From Bacillus thuringiensis (GTDB lineage Bacteria > Bacillota > Bacilli > Bacillales > Bacillaceae_G): a stretch of 64,000 nt of DNA. Below the pieces are notes generated by a model. It worked only from the letters and a program-made list of their open reading frames with translations. It did no database searches and was not told the origin of the DNA. Positions 51,239 to 60,986 of the stretch are shown in pieces. The DNA lies in NCBI RefSeq assembly GCF_022095615.2, contig NZ_CP155559.1, forward strand, positions 2,291,501-2,355,500, given 5' to 3'. Both the position numbers and the translations under genes were made by a program. Numbering within the stretch: the first letter of the stretch is position 1; every line of letters begins with the position of its first letter.

Positions 51239-53488
51239 GTGGGAACAAAGGAATTGAGGCTACGATTAAAACTGGTAAGTATTCATTTTATGGCTTTGTT
51301 GATGTTATGTGTAAGTTTTGTCGTCTATGTACCAAAAGAAGCGTATGGATCCACGATAAACTTAGAAGGTCTAGGTGATATATCGCGTTATAATGCTGTT
51401 GTCTTTGGTAACCATAAAGCAGTAGGTGGCGATATTGAAGGAGCAATTGCAGTTCAAGGTGATATGGATGCATCTGGTTATACAATTGTAGGTGCAGCAG
51501 CGGGAACATCTAATATAGTAGGTGAAAAATGGAGTGATGAGGGATATCCATCCTTGTTATTGTCTGGAAAATTTAAAAAATCAAGAGAGGAATCTTTTAT
51601 CATTCAAAACGGAATAGTCGTAATGACAAAAGAGAGTGATCCAGATCGTATCATACAATCTTCTTATGATCGTATCGTTTATAAAGAAAAACTAGAAATT
51701 GACGCGAAATTTAATGAATTTCACAACTTAGTGAACCAAGTCAGTAAAAATGCAGGTCAATATAAAACGAATACCCCAATTCCAAATATGAGTTATGGAA
51801 TCGGAAAAGATATAAACAATCCTAATATTTATGTTTCATCAGAATTGACAGGGAAAATCAATTTAGATATAAGAGATGTATTTTTACCCAATGCTAAAGG
51901 GAAAGATTTTATCGTTATGTATTCGGATGCAATAGAGGTTACATTTAAAAATGGGTCCATTCTATATGACACGAACAATATTGGAAGGGCTACGGATATA
52001 ATTCCTACATCTCAACCCTATTCTCCTAATTCACCGTTTACTGAGCTATACGGGAAGGTGATTTGGGTTTTTCCTAATGCGAAAAAGATCACAACAGAGG
52101 GATATGGTGTTGTTGGGAGTGTGTTTGCTCCAAATGCTGTATTAGAAACAAAAGGCGGCTCAATTAATGGACAAGCATTTGTCAGTACTGTACAACAAAC
52201 TGGTGGATTTGAATTTCACAATTTCAAATTTAACTGGCAACAATGGAACAAGCTTAGTACAGGAAAAGTAAAAATAAAAAAAGTTGATAGTAATAATGAT
52301 AATAAAAAATTGATGGGGGCAAAGTTTCATATTAAAGATTCAAATGAAAAAGTAGTTGGAGAGCTAGTAACAAATGAAGAAGGAGAAGCGATATCAAAAG
52401 AATTACCAATAGGTAACTATACTCTTGTGGAAACAGAAGCGCCAAAAGGTTATGACTTATTAAAAGATAAAATAGCTGCAAAAATAGAAAAAGATGCAGT
52501 AGTAGAAATTAAAATAGGAAATAAGAAATTACCAGATCCGATGGGGAAAATGAAGCTAGTGAAAGTAGATACGGGAGATAAAAATAAAAAACTAGCAGGG
52601 GCAAAGTTTCATATTGAAGATTCAAATAAAAAAATAGTTGGTGAGTTAGTAACAGATGAAAAAGGAGAAGCGATATCAAAAGATTTGCCAATAGGTGACT
52701 ATACCCTAGTGGAAGTAGAAGCGCCAAAAGGTTACGACTTATTAAAAGATAAAATAGCTATAAAAATAGAAAAAGGTGTAGTAGTAGAAATTAAAATAGG
52801 AAATAAGAAATTACCAGATCCGATGGGAAAAATGAAGCTAGTGAAAGTAGATACGAGCGATAAAAATAAAAAGCTAGCAGGAGCAAAATTTCATATTGAA
52901 GATTCAAATAAAAAAGTAGTTGGTGAGTTAGTAACAGATGAAAAAGGAGAAGCGATATCAAAAGATTTGCCAATAGGTAACTATACCTTAGTGGAAGTAG
53001 AAGCGCCAAAAGGTTACGAATTATTAAAAGATAAAAAAGCTATAAAAATAGAAAAAGATGTAGTAGTAGAAATTAAAATAGGAAATAGGAAATTACCAGA
53101 TCCGACTGGGCAAATTGAAATTGAGAAAGTCGATGATAAGGATATTAATTTAAAACTAAAAGATGCTGTATTTCAAGTTTTAGATAAAGAAGGTAAAGAA
53201 GTTAGTAGATTAACAACGGATGAAAAAGGAAAGGTGATTTCCAACCAATTAGCACTTGGAAAGTATACGATTAAAGAAATAAAAGCACCAAACGGATATA
53301 TGTTACTTAGAGATCCAATAGAAATAGAAATTACAGAAGCGGTAAGGACACAAAAACTAACAGTGAAAAATGTGAAAAATAATTGGGTAATCCCTAATAC
53401 TGGTGGCAGCGGAACAACAAGTTTTTACGTGATTGGTTTTATGTTAATGTTTGGTGTGTTATGTTTATGTGTGAAAAATCGTATATAA
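51239..53488 (+). CDS. bcpB: Pilus tip protein BcpB
   Basis: This minor pilin of 749 residues is placed at the pilus tip in B. cereus. A signal peptide (about 10-35) is followed by a large N-terminal choice-of-anchor-A-like domain (about 40-335, YNAVVFGNHKAVGGDIEGAIAVQGDMDASG). Four CnaB/SpaA repeats come next; the first three are nearly identical with a 282-base period. The end is the atypical sorting signal IPNTG with a hydrophobic helix. The start is uncertain: GTG 51239 gives the longest frame, while TTG 51254 sits just after AAAGGAA. The IPNTG in place of LPXTG fits its transfer by SrtD only to the tip. Confidence 0.92.
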   Translation: MGTKELRLRLKLVSIHFMALLMLCVSFVVYVPKEAYGSTINLEGLGDISRYNAVVFGNHKAVGGDIEGAIAVQGDMDASGYTIVGAAAGTSNIVGEKWSDEGYPSLLLSGKFKKSREESFIIQNGIVVMTKESDPDRIIQSSYDRIVYKEKLEIDAKFNEFHNLVNQVSKNAGQYKTNTPIPNMSYGIGKDINNPNIYVSSELTGKINLDIRDVFLPNAKGKDFIVMYSDAIEVTFKNGSILYDTNNIGRATDIIPTSQPYSPNSPFTELYGKVIWVFPNAKKITTEGYGVVGSVFAPNAVLETKGGSINGQAFVSTVQQTGGFEFHNFKFNWQQWNKLSTGKVKIKKVDSNNDNKKLMGAKFHIKDSNEKVVGELVTNEEGEAISKELPIGNYTLVETEAPKGYDLLKDKIAAKIEKDAVVEIKIGNKKLPDPMGKMKLVKVDTGDKNKKLAGAKFHIEDSNKKIVGELVTDEKGEAISKDLPIGDYTLVEVEAPKGYDLLKDKIAIKIEKGVVVEIKIGNKKLPDPMGKMKLVKVDTSDKNKKLAGAKFHIEDSNKKVVGELVTDEKGEAISKDLPIGNYTLVEVEAPKGYELLKDKKAIKIEKDVVVEIKIGNRKLPDPTGQIEIEKVDDKDINLKLKDAVFQVLDKEGKEVSRLTTDEKGKVISNQLALGKYTIKEIKAPNGYMLLRDPIEIEITEAVRTQKLTVKNVKNNWVIPNTGGSGTTSFYVIGFMLMFGVLCLCVKNRI
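52261..53106. repeat. Three 282-base tandem repeats inside bcpB
   Basis: The landmark AAAGTTTCAT (AAAATTTCAT in copy 3) recurs at 52321, 52603 and 52885, exactly 282 bases apart. Copies 2 and 3 are almost identical and copy 1 is a little diverged. A fourth CnaB unit from about 53109 is clearly different. Copy number is likely to vary among strains by recombination. Confidence 0.9.
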
Positions 53489-53670
53489 ATAGTATAAAAA
53501 AAGTTGTATTTCATGAACTGATTTTATAAAGTTAGAAAATCGTTTTATTAGACAAATTTCAGGCATGAGTTCGGTATTGTACTGTACTCATACTATTAAA
53601 TTTGTTGAAGAAGGAAAGGTAATAGTAAACATAGAATATATTAATAAATTAAAATATTTACGAGGTGAAA

Positions 53671-54234
53671 GTGTTGGTAATAAAACAAGACGAAATTAAA
53701 GTAGTAGTCGGAGCTGGAGCGTTTAATAATAATCCAGGTTGGATACAAACACAAGAAGATGAACTTAATTTACTAGATAAAGTTACGTGGGAAGAAAGAT
53801 TTGAATACAATTCTATTTCAGCTATTTTAGCTGAGCATGTATGGGAACACCTTACGTTTGAAGAAGGTGTAAGGGCAGCAGAAATTTGTTATGAATTTTT
53901 AAAGCCAGCAGGGCACATTCGGTGCGGTGTTCCTGATGCATTTTTCCGAGACGAAGCATACCAAAATATAGTTCAAATAGGCGGACCTGGTCCGAAAGAT
54001 CATCCAGCAGCAAGTCATAAAATCGTTCATAATTATAAAACCTTAACGAAAATGTTTGAAACTGCGGGGTTTGAGGTAGTTTTACTTGAATATTGTGATG
54101 AAAATGGTCAGTTTTATTACAACGAATGGGATGCAAACGATGGTGTTATTTTCCGTTCTAAAAAGTATGATTCTAGAAATAAAGGCGATAAACTTGGTTT
54201 TCCATCGCTAATTGTCGATGCGATTAAGCGGTAA
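53671..54234 (+). CDS. Class I SAM-dependent methyltransferase-like protein
   Basis: This protein of about 187 residues resembles the C-terminal half of type-11 methyltransferases: SISAILAEHVWEHLTFEEGVRAAEICYEFLKPAGHIRCGVPDAFFRD, then HNYKTLTKMFETAGFEVVLLEYCDENGQF. The N-terminal SAM-binding glycine motif is only partly recognisable (VVVGAGAFNNNPGW). GTG 53671 lies five bases after GAGG; GTG 53665 and TTG 53674 are alternatives. The substrate is unknown. Confidence 0.75.
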   Translation: MLVIKQDEIKVVVGAGAFNNNPGWIQTQEDELNLLDKVTWEERFEYNSISAILAEHVWEHLTFEEGVRAAEICYEFLKPAGHIRCGVPDAFFRDEAYQNIVQIGGPGPKDHPAASHKIVHNYKTLTKMFETAGFEVVLLEYCDENGQFYYNEWDANDGVIFRSKKYDSRNKGDKLGFPSLIVDAIKR

Positions 54235-54273
54235 GTCATTCAACAAAAACAAGAGCAAATTCTATCATTTCAA

Positions 54274-54298
54274 AAGTCGCAAATGCGGCTTTTTTTAT
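54274..54298 (+). terminator. Terminator after the methyltransferase-like gene
   Basis: AAGTCGC and GCGGCTT pair (one G-T pair) around AAAT and are followed by TTTTTTAT. Confidence 0.75.
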
Positions 54299-54497
54299 AC
54301 GTAAGTCTATATTTAATAAGGAAATGGGCATACATGATATTTAATTCCTAATAAAATAGAACTCGATTTAGAAAATACTTAAGTTTTTCAGCGCCATTAA
54401 CTTTAAATTAATACTTCGGTGACATAAATATTTATTTTATATTTATATTCGTGTAAAATAAAGTGAGAACATACATTCTGTGCAGGGGGTAATCAAT

Positions 54498-54977
54498 ATG
54501 ATAGCTGAAATTGAAAAAGTAACTGATGGGTATATTGTAAAATTTGAACGCCAATTTCCATATACAATAGAGGAAGTTTGGCCTGTATTAACAGAAAACA
54601 GTAAGCTTAAAAAATGGATGTCTAATTTACAGATTGAAAGCTTTAAAACAGGTGGCATAATCAAGTTTGACATGATGGACGGTTCATTTATAAATATTGA
54701 TATTTTAGAGTGTCAAGTAAACGCAGTGCTTGAATTTACTTGGGATAAAGATCGTATCCGATTTGAAATACATAAAGAGGAAAATGGTACTCTTTTACTT
54801 CTTAAAGAATACATTCATGAATTAACAGATCATACACCGAAAGACATAGCAGGTTGGCATATTTGTTTAGATCTTTTTTCTGCCGTTCTAGAAGGAGAAG
54901 AAAAAGAATTTTCTAAAGATGAATGGCAACAGTGGTTTGAAATATATAAAGGTAAGTTTCTTGAAGTAAGAGGGTAA
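54498..54977 (+). CDS. SRPBCC/AHSA1-family protein
   Basis: This is a START-like fold protein of 159 residues. It has VKFERQFPYTIEEVWPVLTENSKLKKWMSN at the N-terminus, VLEFTWDKDRIRFEIHKEENGTLLLLKEYI in the middle, and the GWHICLDLFSAVLEG helix at the end. This is the pattern of activator-of-Hsp90-ATPase-like proteins in bacteria, which bind hydrophobic ligands and have no fixed role. ATG 54498 follows AGGGGGTAATCAAT. Confidence 0.88.
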   Translation: MIAEIEKVTDGYIVKFERQFPYTIEEVWPVLTENSKLKKWMSNLQIESFKTGGIIKFDMMDGSFINIDILECQVNAVLEFTWDKDRIRFEIHKEENGTLLLLKEYIHELTDHTPKDIAGWHICLDLFSAVLEGEEKEFSKDEWQQWFEIYKGKFLEVRG

Positions 54978-55056
54978 TTACGTAATAGATTATATTTATT
55001 GTGTAATTATTATATCGTAAAAATGTCTTTTATGAAGAATAAGAATAGAGGTTAAT

Positions 55057-58000
55057 ATGAAAGTAAATCAATTAATTGCTAATAACATAAATAAATTAGA
55101 TACAGCTATTCCATTTAATAAGTCGTTTGGAATCGCTGGTTTATCAGGATCAGGTAAAACAACTTTTTGTCAAACAATTGGCGAAGAATCAAAAAAACGA
55201 TTAGTTTCTTTATTGCCAAAGGCTGAATATCAAAATTTATTTCCTAATATCATGGAAACAAATTTTAGTGCTATTAAGATGGAGAATATGCCTTTAGTAC
55301 TTTTTCTAGGAAAATCATCGATTTCTTCCAATCCACGTTCAACGATAGGTACTCATACTGGTGTGTTTACTGAAGTTCGCGAAAAACTTGCTGAAGTATT
55401 TCATCTTTCCCCTGAGGTTTTTTCGTTTAATAATCAGTTAGGTTGGTGTACTGGTTGTAAAGGCCGAGGCACTACTAAAAATATTGAGTGTAAAAAATGT
55501 AAGGGAAAACGTTATAGTGAAGAAATCGAACAACATACGATAGATTTATTTGCTAAACCACATACAATTTCAAATATTAATGATTTAAGTGTTGAATCTA
55601 TTCTTTCGTTAGCAGAAGTGTTAAATATTAGTGAAGCAAAACAACATATACTGCAAAATATAATTAATATGAACATTGGTTATTTAACATTAAATCGAAT
55701 TATGGGTACGTTGTCAGGTGGAGAGTTAACACGACTTTATTTGGCTGAATTCATGGCAGTAAGTGAAAATGCTGTAATTATTATTGATGAGATTTCAGTT
55801 GGACTTGATCATGAAACATTATTACAAATATTAGAAGAGATTAAGCAGTTAGGGTGTAAAAATCAAATTTGGCTCATTGATCATTCAGATACAGTACTGG
55901 ATACAACAGATGAGCAATTGTTCTTTGGGCCTGGTAGCGGAAAATATGGTGGACAAATTGTGAAAGAATCACCAAGACCAAAACCAATACTGTCGGATTT
56001 AAATAAAGAAGTACCAACAGAATATTATACATTCCAAGAATTATATTGCCGTAATATCCAAATGACGGAGTTTCAAATTCCTAAAAATAGGCTTGTGACG
56101 GTTACAGGAGAATCTGGATGCGGGAAATCTACACTTGTTAACGAATGTTTAGCTACAGATTTCTTGAAACGATATCAAAAAGATAAATTAGTTATGGTAG
56201 GACAAGATCGAAATCAATCCATTACAAGTCGATCAACTGTAGCCACTTTCCTAGATATTAAAAAGAAATTAACAAAATATAGCGAAGATATTGATGATAT
56301 TTTTGAGCGTTCGATTGAGGATATTATTGATGAACTTCCAAATGAAGATATTGCGTATAAACGCTTGAGTCTACTAATTAAATTAGGACTTGGTTATTTA
56401 ACGTTAGAACGAAAAACACAAACATTATCAACAGGTGAGTTTCAATGTGTTCATTTAGTTTCGGAGTTATTTGCAAATACTAGAAATCTACATACATTAT
56501 TTATTTTTGATGAGCCTTCAAAAGGTTTATCACAAAATATTTTAAATCAATTTATAGATAGTGTTAGAGGGATATTGCAAGATGAATCAGTCTCTATCAT
56601 CATGATTGAACATAATAGCTACATGTTAGAAAGCTCTGATTATATTGTAGATTTCGGGAAAAGACAGCTTGAATCTATAAAGCATCTTGATGTACTAAGT
56701 CATGAAGAATATTATCGTCAAAAAAGCAGCGTAAATCATGCTGAGCAAATACATATTTCTTCAGCACTTAAGCATAAAGAAGGCGTTCACTATTTAGAAG
56801 GAAATCATATTAACTATTTTAAAAATGCCGAAAATGTTTATAAGGGTGGTATTTTAAAAAGTTTATCATCAATGGCCCGTTTAATTTATGGTGAATATAA
56901 ATCTGATACAATTGCTCCTGTTGTTGCTATTGATCTTGAAAGACATTTATATAGTCAATATAGTTTCTTATATGAAATTGGTGGATTAATTAATCATATT
57001 GTAGCTGCTCATCCAACTAATAAAGATACGAGAAGTTTTGATTTCTATTCACAGGACAATCATTGTCCATCTTGTTCTGGACGTCTTCAAATTGAAGTTT
57101 TCGATAAAGATATTACAATTCAAGATAAAAATGTTCCATTTTGGGACGGTTTATTCGATCCGGAAATCATGAAAGTATTAAAATTTTATCAATATGAAAA
57201 AATAGAATTCCTATTTGAAGAAATTAAAAATGAGCTTGGTCACGATTTATCAAAGAGCTATAATGATATGTCAGAAGAAGAAAAGCATACGTTTTGGTAC
57301 GGATATTTTGAAAAATCATTTTATGATAAAAAAGGAAAGACACGCAGAACATGGGTAGGATTTAATACGATTATTGGTGGATATATTGTTATTTCAAAAG
57401 CAGCTATTAAAGAAGAAATTAAGACTTCTAAAGAAATGATGACATGTCCAATTTGTGAAGGAACGGTTTTAAATCATCATAAACCACTTAAATTTGGTAA
57501 CTTCGATATTCGTGAGATTATCAATCAACCAGTTGATGAAGTGTTGAAAATAATCGGTGATTTACCTGCGCTTCATAAATTGAAGTCTATAGTTGGTGGC
57601 GATATGAAATTGACAGAAGATGTTTCTTTATTGCCAAGGAAAGCACAAGTTGCACTGAAAATGTTGGAATTAGAACAGGCAAGCTTTTCAAACTATGAAA
57701 TAGTGTTACAAAATGTTTTACCATTTTGGGACGAAATAAAAGGAAGTATTGAATCCATTAGCGTTAATAATCAAGTAACTATTTGTGATTTCCCTAATGT
57801 ATATGAAACGAGAGAAAACATTATAGATAAGTACTTCACAAACGGTAAATATAAAAAACTTACGTATGTATACGAGGCGTTTGGATACAAAAAATTAGTT
57901 ACCCAAATTAATAAAATTAGAAAAAATAATCCATGTCCATTTTGTAAAGGAAAGAAAGTTATAACAGAAGATAATCTACATGACGGCGTGTTTAAATTAA

Positions 58001-58227
58001 CAATCCCATGTGTAACTTGTAATGCAACTGGTATTAGTGATGAAGGACTAAAAGAAGTTGTTGGGGCTGTGGATATACAAACATGGTTAACTGGAAAAGT
58101 TAGTGATGTTGTGGATGAGAGCTTTTTAACAGAAGCTGTTTCGCAAATACCAATTTTTAATCGCATTCGCGAATTGGATAAACGAGATATGATGGCGGTT
58201 TATGAATGTCTTGAGTGTAATCATTAA
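55057..58227 (+). CDS. UvrA-like ABC ATPase with extra C-terminal zinc-cluster region
   Basis: This UvrA-related protein of 1056 residues is neither the size nor the layout of housekeeping UvrA. The first ATPase module has Walker A GLSGSGKTT (28-36), a CxxC-x10-CxxC zinc module (C131, C134, C145, C148), and signature LSGGE (219-223) with IIIDEISVGLD. The second has GESGCGKST (K357), signature LSTGE (457-461) and LFIFDEPSKGL. The remaining part of about 500 residues contains CPSC (670-673), CPIC (797-800) and CPFC/CVTC (960-988) clusters, as in UvrA zinc hooks, but no Walker A; it looks like a third, nucleotide-blind UvrA-like half. Related UvrA-like proteins protect DNA or confer drug self-resistance. 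No uvrB or uvrC partner is nearby. Confidence 0.85.
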   Translation: MKVNQLIANNINKLDTAIPFNKSFGIAGLSGSGKTTFCQTIGEESKKRLVSLLPKAEYQNLFPNIMETNFSAIKMENMPLVLFLGKSSISSNPRSTIGTHTGVFTEVREKLAEVFHLSPEVFSFNNQLGWCTGCKGRGTTKNIECKKCKGKRYSEEIEQHTIDLFAKPHTISNINDLSVESILSLAEVLNISEAKQHILQNIINMNIGYLTLNRIMGTLSGGELTRLYLAEFMAVSENAVIIIDEISVGLDHETLLQILEEIKQLGCKNQIWLIDHSDTVLDTTDEQLFFGPGSGKYGGQIVKESPRPKPILSDLNKEVPTEYYTFQELYCRNIQMTEFQIPKNRLVTVTGESGCGKSTLVNECLATDFLKRYQKDKLVMVGQDRNQSITSRSTVATFLDIKKKLTKYSEDIDDIFERSIEDIIDELPNEDIAYKRLSLLIKLGLGYLTLERKTQTLSTGEFQCVHLVSELFANTRNLHTLFIFDEPSKGLSQNILNQFIDSVRGILQDESVSIIMIEHNSYMLESSDYIVDFGKRQLESIKHLDVLSHEEYYRQKSSVNHAEQIHISSALKHKEGVHYLEGNHINYFKNAENVYKGGILKSLSSMARLIYGEYKSDTIAPVVAIDLERHLYSQYSFLYEIGGLINHIVAAHPTNKDTRSFDFYSQDNHCPSCSGRLQIEVFDKDITIQDKNVPFWDGLFDPEIMKVLKFYQYEKIEFLFEEIKNELGHDLSKSYNDMSEEEKHTFWYGYFEKSFYDKKGKTRRTWVGFNTIIGGYIVISKAAIKEEIKTSKEMMTCPICEGTVLNHHKPLKFGNFDIREIINQPVDEVLKIIGDLPALHKLKSIVGGDMKLTEDVSLLPRKAQVALKMLELEQASFSNYEIVLQNVLPFWDEIKGSIESISVNNQVTICDFPNVYETRENIIDKYFTNGKYKKLTYVYEAFGYKKLVTQINKIRKNNPCPFCKGKKVITEDNLHDGVFKLTIPCVTCNATGISDEGLKEVVGAVDIQTWLTGKVSDVVDESFLTEAVSQIPIFNRIRELDKRDMMAVYECLECNH

Positions 58228-58340
58228 AGTTTTATTAGCTTATGTGTTATTAAATAACTAACTTAATTAACACAACTTATATAAAACATAATTTTTTAAT
58301 GAAAATTGTATTAACTCAGTATAATTAATCTAAAGTAATA

Positions 58341-58390
58341 AAAAGATCCAACTTCTTAATGTCAAAGTTAAGAAGTTGGATCTTTTTATT
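58341..58390 (+). terminator. Strong terminator of the UvrA-like gene
   Basis: AAAAGATCCAACTTCTTAA pairs with TTAAGAAGTTGGATCTTTT around TGTCAAAG and ends in TTTTTATTTTT. Confidence 0.88.
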
Positions 58391-58533
58391 TTTATGTCCT
58401 GCATACAATATTTCTCACTAAGGAAAGAAGTAAGGAAGGTAAGTAAGGAGAGATGAAAAGCTAAAAGGGATAAAAAGTTGATATATTATGTAATAATTAT
58501 ATTATAAAAGTGATAATTAAGGGTTAAAAACAG

Positions 58534-58559
58534 TTCATAAGTGATATTGTACTTATGAA
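58534..58559. promoter_or_regulatory. Inverted repeat, probable PadR operator
   Basis: TTCATAAGT at 58534-58542 and ACTTATGAA at 58551-58559 are perfect inverted repeats eight bases apart, just upstream of the PadR gene. A possible promoter (TTGATA near 58478 with an AT-rich -10 about 16 bases on) would put it near the transcription start. Autorepression by PadR is inferred. Confidence 0.5.
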
Positions 58560-58608
58560 TCTTTTTATTTTGTTGTCTGATTTTTCGGATTTAACAGAAA
58601 TATATCCT

Positions 58609-58950
58609 ATGGATAGAACAAGTTTAATTAAAGGTCATTTAGAAATGTGTGTATTATCTATTTTGTCGATAAAGAAAAGTTATGGTTATGAGATTATGAA
58701 AGAACTTGAAGTAAACAATCTAAAATTGAAAGGAGTAGGAAGTATTTACCCCATTTTAACTAAGTTGAAAAATCAAGAGTGGGTTAATACTTATCAAGAA
58801 GTAACAGACAGTGGTAAAGTTAGAATTTATTATGAGATTAATGAAAATGGGAAAATACGTCTTGAGAAGAAAATTAATGAGTGGTTAGAATTGCAATCGG
58901 ATATTCAAACATTATTAAAAAGCGGTTTGAAAGGAGACCTTTTGAAATGA
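58609..58950 (+). CDS. PadR family transcriptional regulator
   Basis: This winged-helix repressor of 113 residues begins MDRTSLIKGHLEMCVLSILS, the conserved PadR opening. It continues with KSYGYEIMKELEV, GSIYPILTKLKNQEWVNTYQE and GKVRIYYEINENGKIRLEKKI. The open frame extends to ATG 58555, but that codon is embedded in an inverted repeat and adds residues outside the family, so 58609 is preferred although neither start has a good ribosome binding site. The last codon overlaps the next gene (ATGA). Confidence 0.85.
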   Translation: MDRTSLIKGHLEMCVLSILSIKKSYGYEIMKELEVNNLKLKGVGSIYPILTKLKNQEWVNTYQEVTDSGKVRIYYEINENGKIRLEKKINEWLELQSDIQTLLKSGLKGDLLK

Positions 58951-59459
58951 GGAATAGATTAATAGGTAAAGAAAAGCAATTTTTAACAGACGTACTTAAG
59001 GAATTGAAGCAATACGATATTAGTTTAGAAGAAAGGGGAAATATTAAGCGACAAATATTAGAACATATTCAAGAATGTCGTGAACATGGTGAAGATAGTA
59101 TAGAGGATCTAGGTACACCTCAATTATTTGTTCAAGATTTTATAGAAATAAATGAAATTGATTTACAGGTTAAAATGAAACAACTTCAAAATAAAAAGAG
59201 AAAATTTAACACATTTATCTTACATGGCATATTCATCGCATTTATTACTTACCTCATCTCGCAAACTACATTTTCATTAGTTTTAACTGAATCATTTAAT
59301 TCAACTAATAGAAAAAATGCATTTAATTATAATATTTTATATCGCATTTCAGAGAATCAATGGTGGAATGCTTTATTGATAATGATTAGTTTTACGCTCT
59401 CTGTAGTAGTATTTATTAGTTTAGTAAGTTATAAAAAAAGAAAGCATCTTAAAGTATAA
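58947..59459 (+). CDS. HAAS/DUF1700-like membrane protein (PadR partner)
   Basis: This protein of 170 residues has a helical cytoplasmic N-terminal domain (about 1-75) resembling the HAAS signalling domain that accompanies PadR regulators (LKELKQYDISLEERGNIKRQ, ECREHGEDSIEDLGTPQLFVQDF). Two transmembrane helices follow (about 88-108 and 140-162). ATG 58947 is set by AAAGGAGACC and by the four-base overlap with padR. The next gene starts at its stop codon (TAATG). A membrane-signalling role with PadR is inferred. Confidence 0.75.
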   Translation: MRNRLIGKEKQFLTDVLKELKQYDISLEERGNIKRQILEHIQECREHGEDSIEDLGTPQLFVQDFIEINEIDLQVKMKQLQNKKRKFNTFILHGIFIAFITYLISQTTFSLVLTESFNSTNRKNAFNYNILYRISENQWWNALLIMISFTLSVVVFISLVSYKKRKHLKV

Positions 59460-60905
59460 TGAAGAATATCTATAAACTGTCTCTAATTTATATTCTTTGT
59501 AATATATTAATATTATGTATCATACCTTCAAAAGTTTACGCTCAGCAAAATGTTAAAGTTACATTAGATAAGTATATTGAAAAATTTATAAAGGAGCAGA
59601 ACATTCCGGGAGCTTCTGTTGCAATTGTACATAATAAGGATGTATTCTTCACAAAAATGATGGGGATTACTGGAGAATCTGAAAAAAATAACTAGTAAAA
59701 CCCCATTTGCAATCGGCTCAATAAGTAAATCTTTAACAGCTTTAGCTATAGTGAAATTAATAGAAGATAAAAAAATAAAATTAGAGGATCCAGTTCAACG
59801 ATATCTCCCTTGGTTTAAACTAAAAGATCCATACATATTCTCAACTATAACAATCCAACATCTACTAACTCATACAAGTGGAATAAGCACATATGAGGGT
59901 TTAGCGTTATCAGATAAGCAATCCAAAAGTTCTACAGTATTAAAAGAAAATGTAATGAAACTTTCAAAGGTAAAATTAACTGCTCTACCAGGTGAAAAAT
60001 ATCAATATAGTAATGCGAATTATATTGTTTTAGGGGCACTAATTGAAGAAGTCACAAATGAAACATATTCTTCATATATGGAAAAGTATATTTTTCAGCC
60101 ATTAAATATGAATGGCGCGGCAGCAAGTAAAGAAACTGCATGTGAAAAAGGTTATTTAACGGGGTATCAATCTTGGTTTGGCATACCAAGACACAGTGTA
60201 GTCTCCTATGATAATGCAGGAGCACCGTATGGTTATATTACCGCGAATTTGGAAGATATGATTCAATTTATTATGTTTTTGAATCACCATGAAGATTCTC
60301 AATTTTTAAAGCAAGAAAACATGGATCTTTATCTTTCACCACTTTATCAAATAAATTCAGAAAAAAGTTATGGTTTTGGATTAAGAACCACAAATATAAA
60401 TGAAAGCGAAACGATGATTTGGCATTCAGGATCAACGCCCGATGCTCGTGCAGAAATATTTACTTTAAATAAAAGTGGCTGGAGTGGTGTGATTTTAACG
60501 AATAAAAATCATGTATTAGAAGAAACCGCACTATCAGTATTGAAAAAGGGAATTATTAGTATTTTGAATGGAGAAGAACCGGTTGATTCCCCTAAAAACA
60601 TACCATTTACACAAATTGTTATGTCTATAGTTATATTCGCGCTTTTCACTACATCAATTATGTTAATTACAAAATATAAACATAAGAAAACAGTTAAAAG
60701 ACTAACTTGGTTATTTATAGGGAGTCTATTTCTACTAGTATCTATTATTTTCATCCCGCTTCTTACTTATAGTACAAACTCACCATGGCATACGATTAAA
60801 ATATTTGTGCCAGACGTAGCTTTAATTACAAGTATTATTGTAACTTTATTAGCTTTGAACGGACTAATATCAATTCTTATAGCCTTAAGAAGGAAGAAAG
60901 TATAA
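59459..60905 (+). pseudogene. Beta-lactamase-family serine hydrolase (PBP4*/FmtA-like), frameshifted
   Basis: Two frames join to one exported serine hydrolase of about 480 residues. The first (59459-59695) gives the signal peptide and the start of the domain (IEKFIKEQNIPGASVAIVHNKDVFFT). The second (from about 59685 to TAA 60905) has SxxK as SISK in PFAIGSISKSLTALAI, YSN in YQYSNANYIVLG and HSG in IWHSGSTPDARAE. It ends in about four membrane helices (from about residue 380). The break lies in seven A's at 59682-59688; removing one A gives a continuous GESEKITSKTPF. As written, the first frame stops at TAG 59693. Position after PadR and HAAS genes suggests that pair controls it. It may be mutated, slippage-expressed or a sequencing error. 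Confidence 0.8.
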
Positions 60906-60986
60906 TGGGAAATAATTAAAGAAATATAATTCAAGTGTTAAAAACAGTTTACTCTCACACGATGTCATTGTTTAAGATAAAGTTGA

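Noticed and set aside
52261..53106. 282-base direct repeats considered as a mobile element duplication
   Set aside because: They stay in frame and each encodes one CnaB domain, so they are protein-domain repeats.
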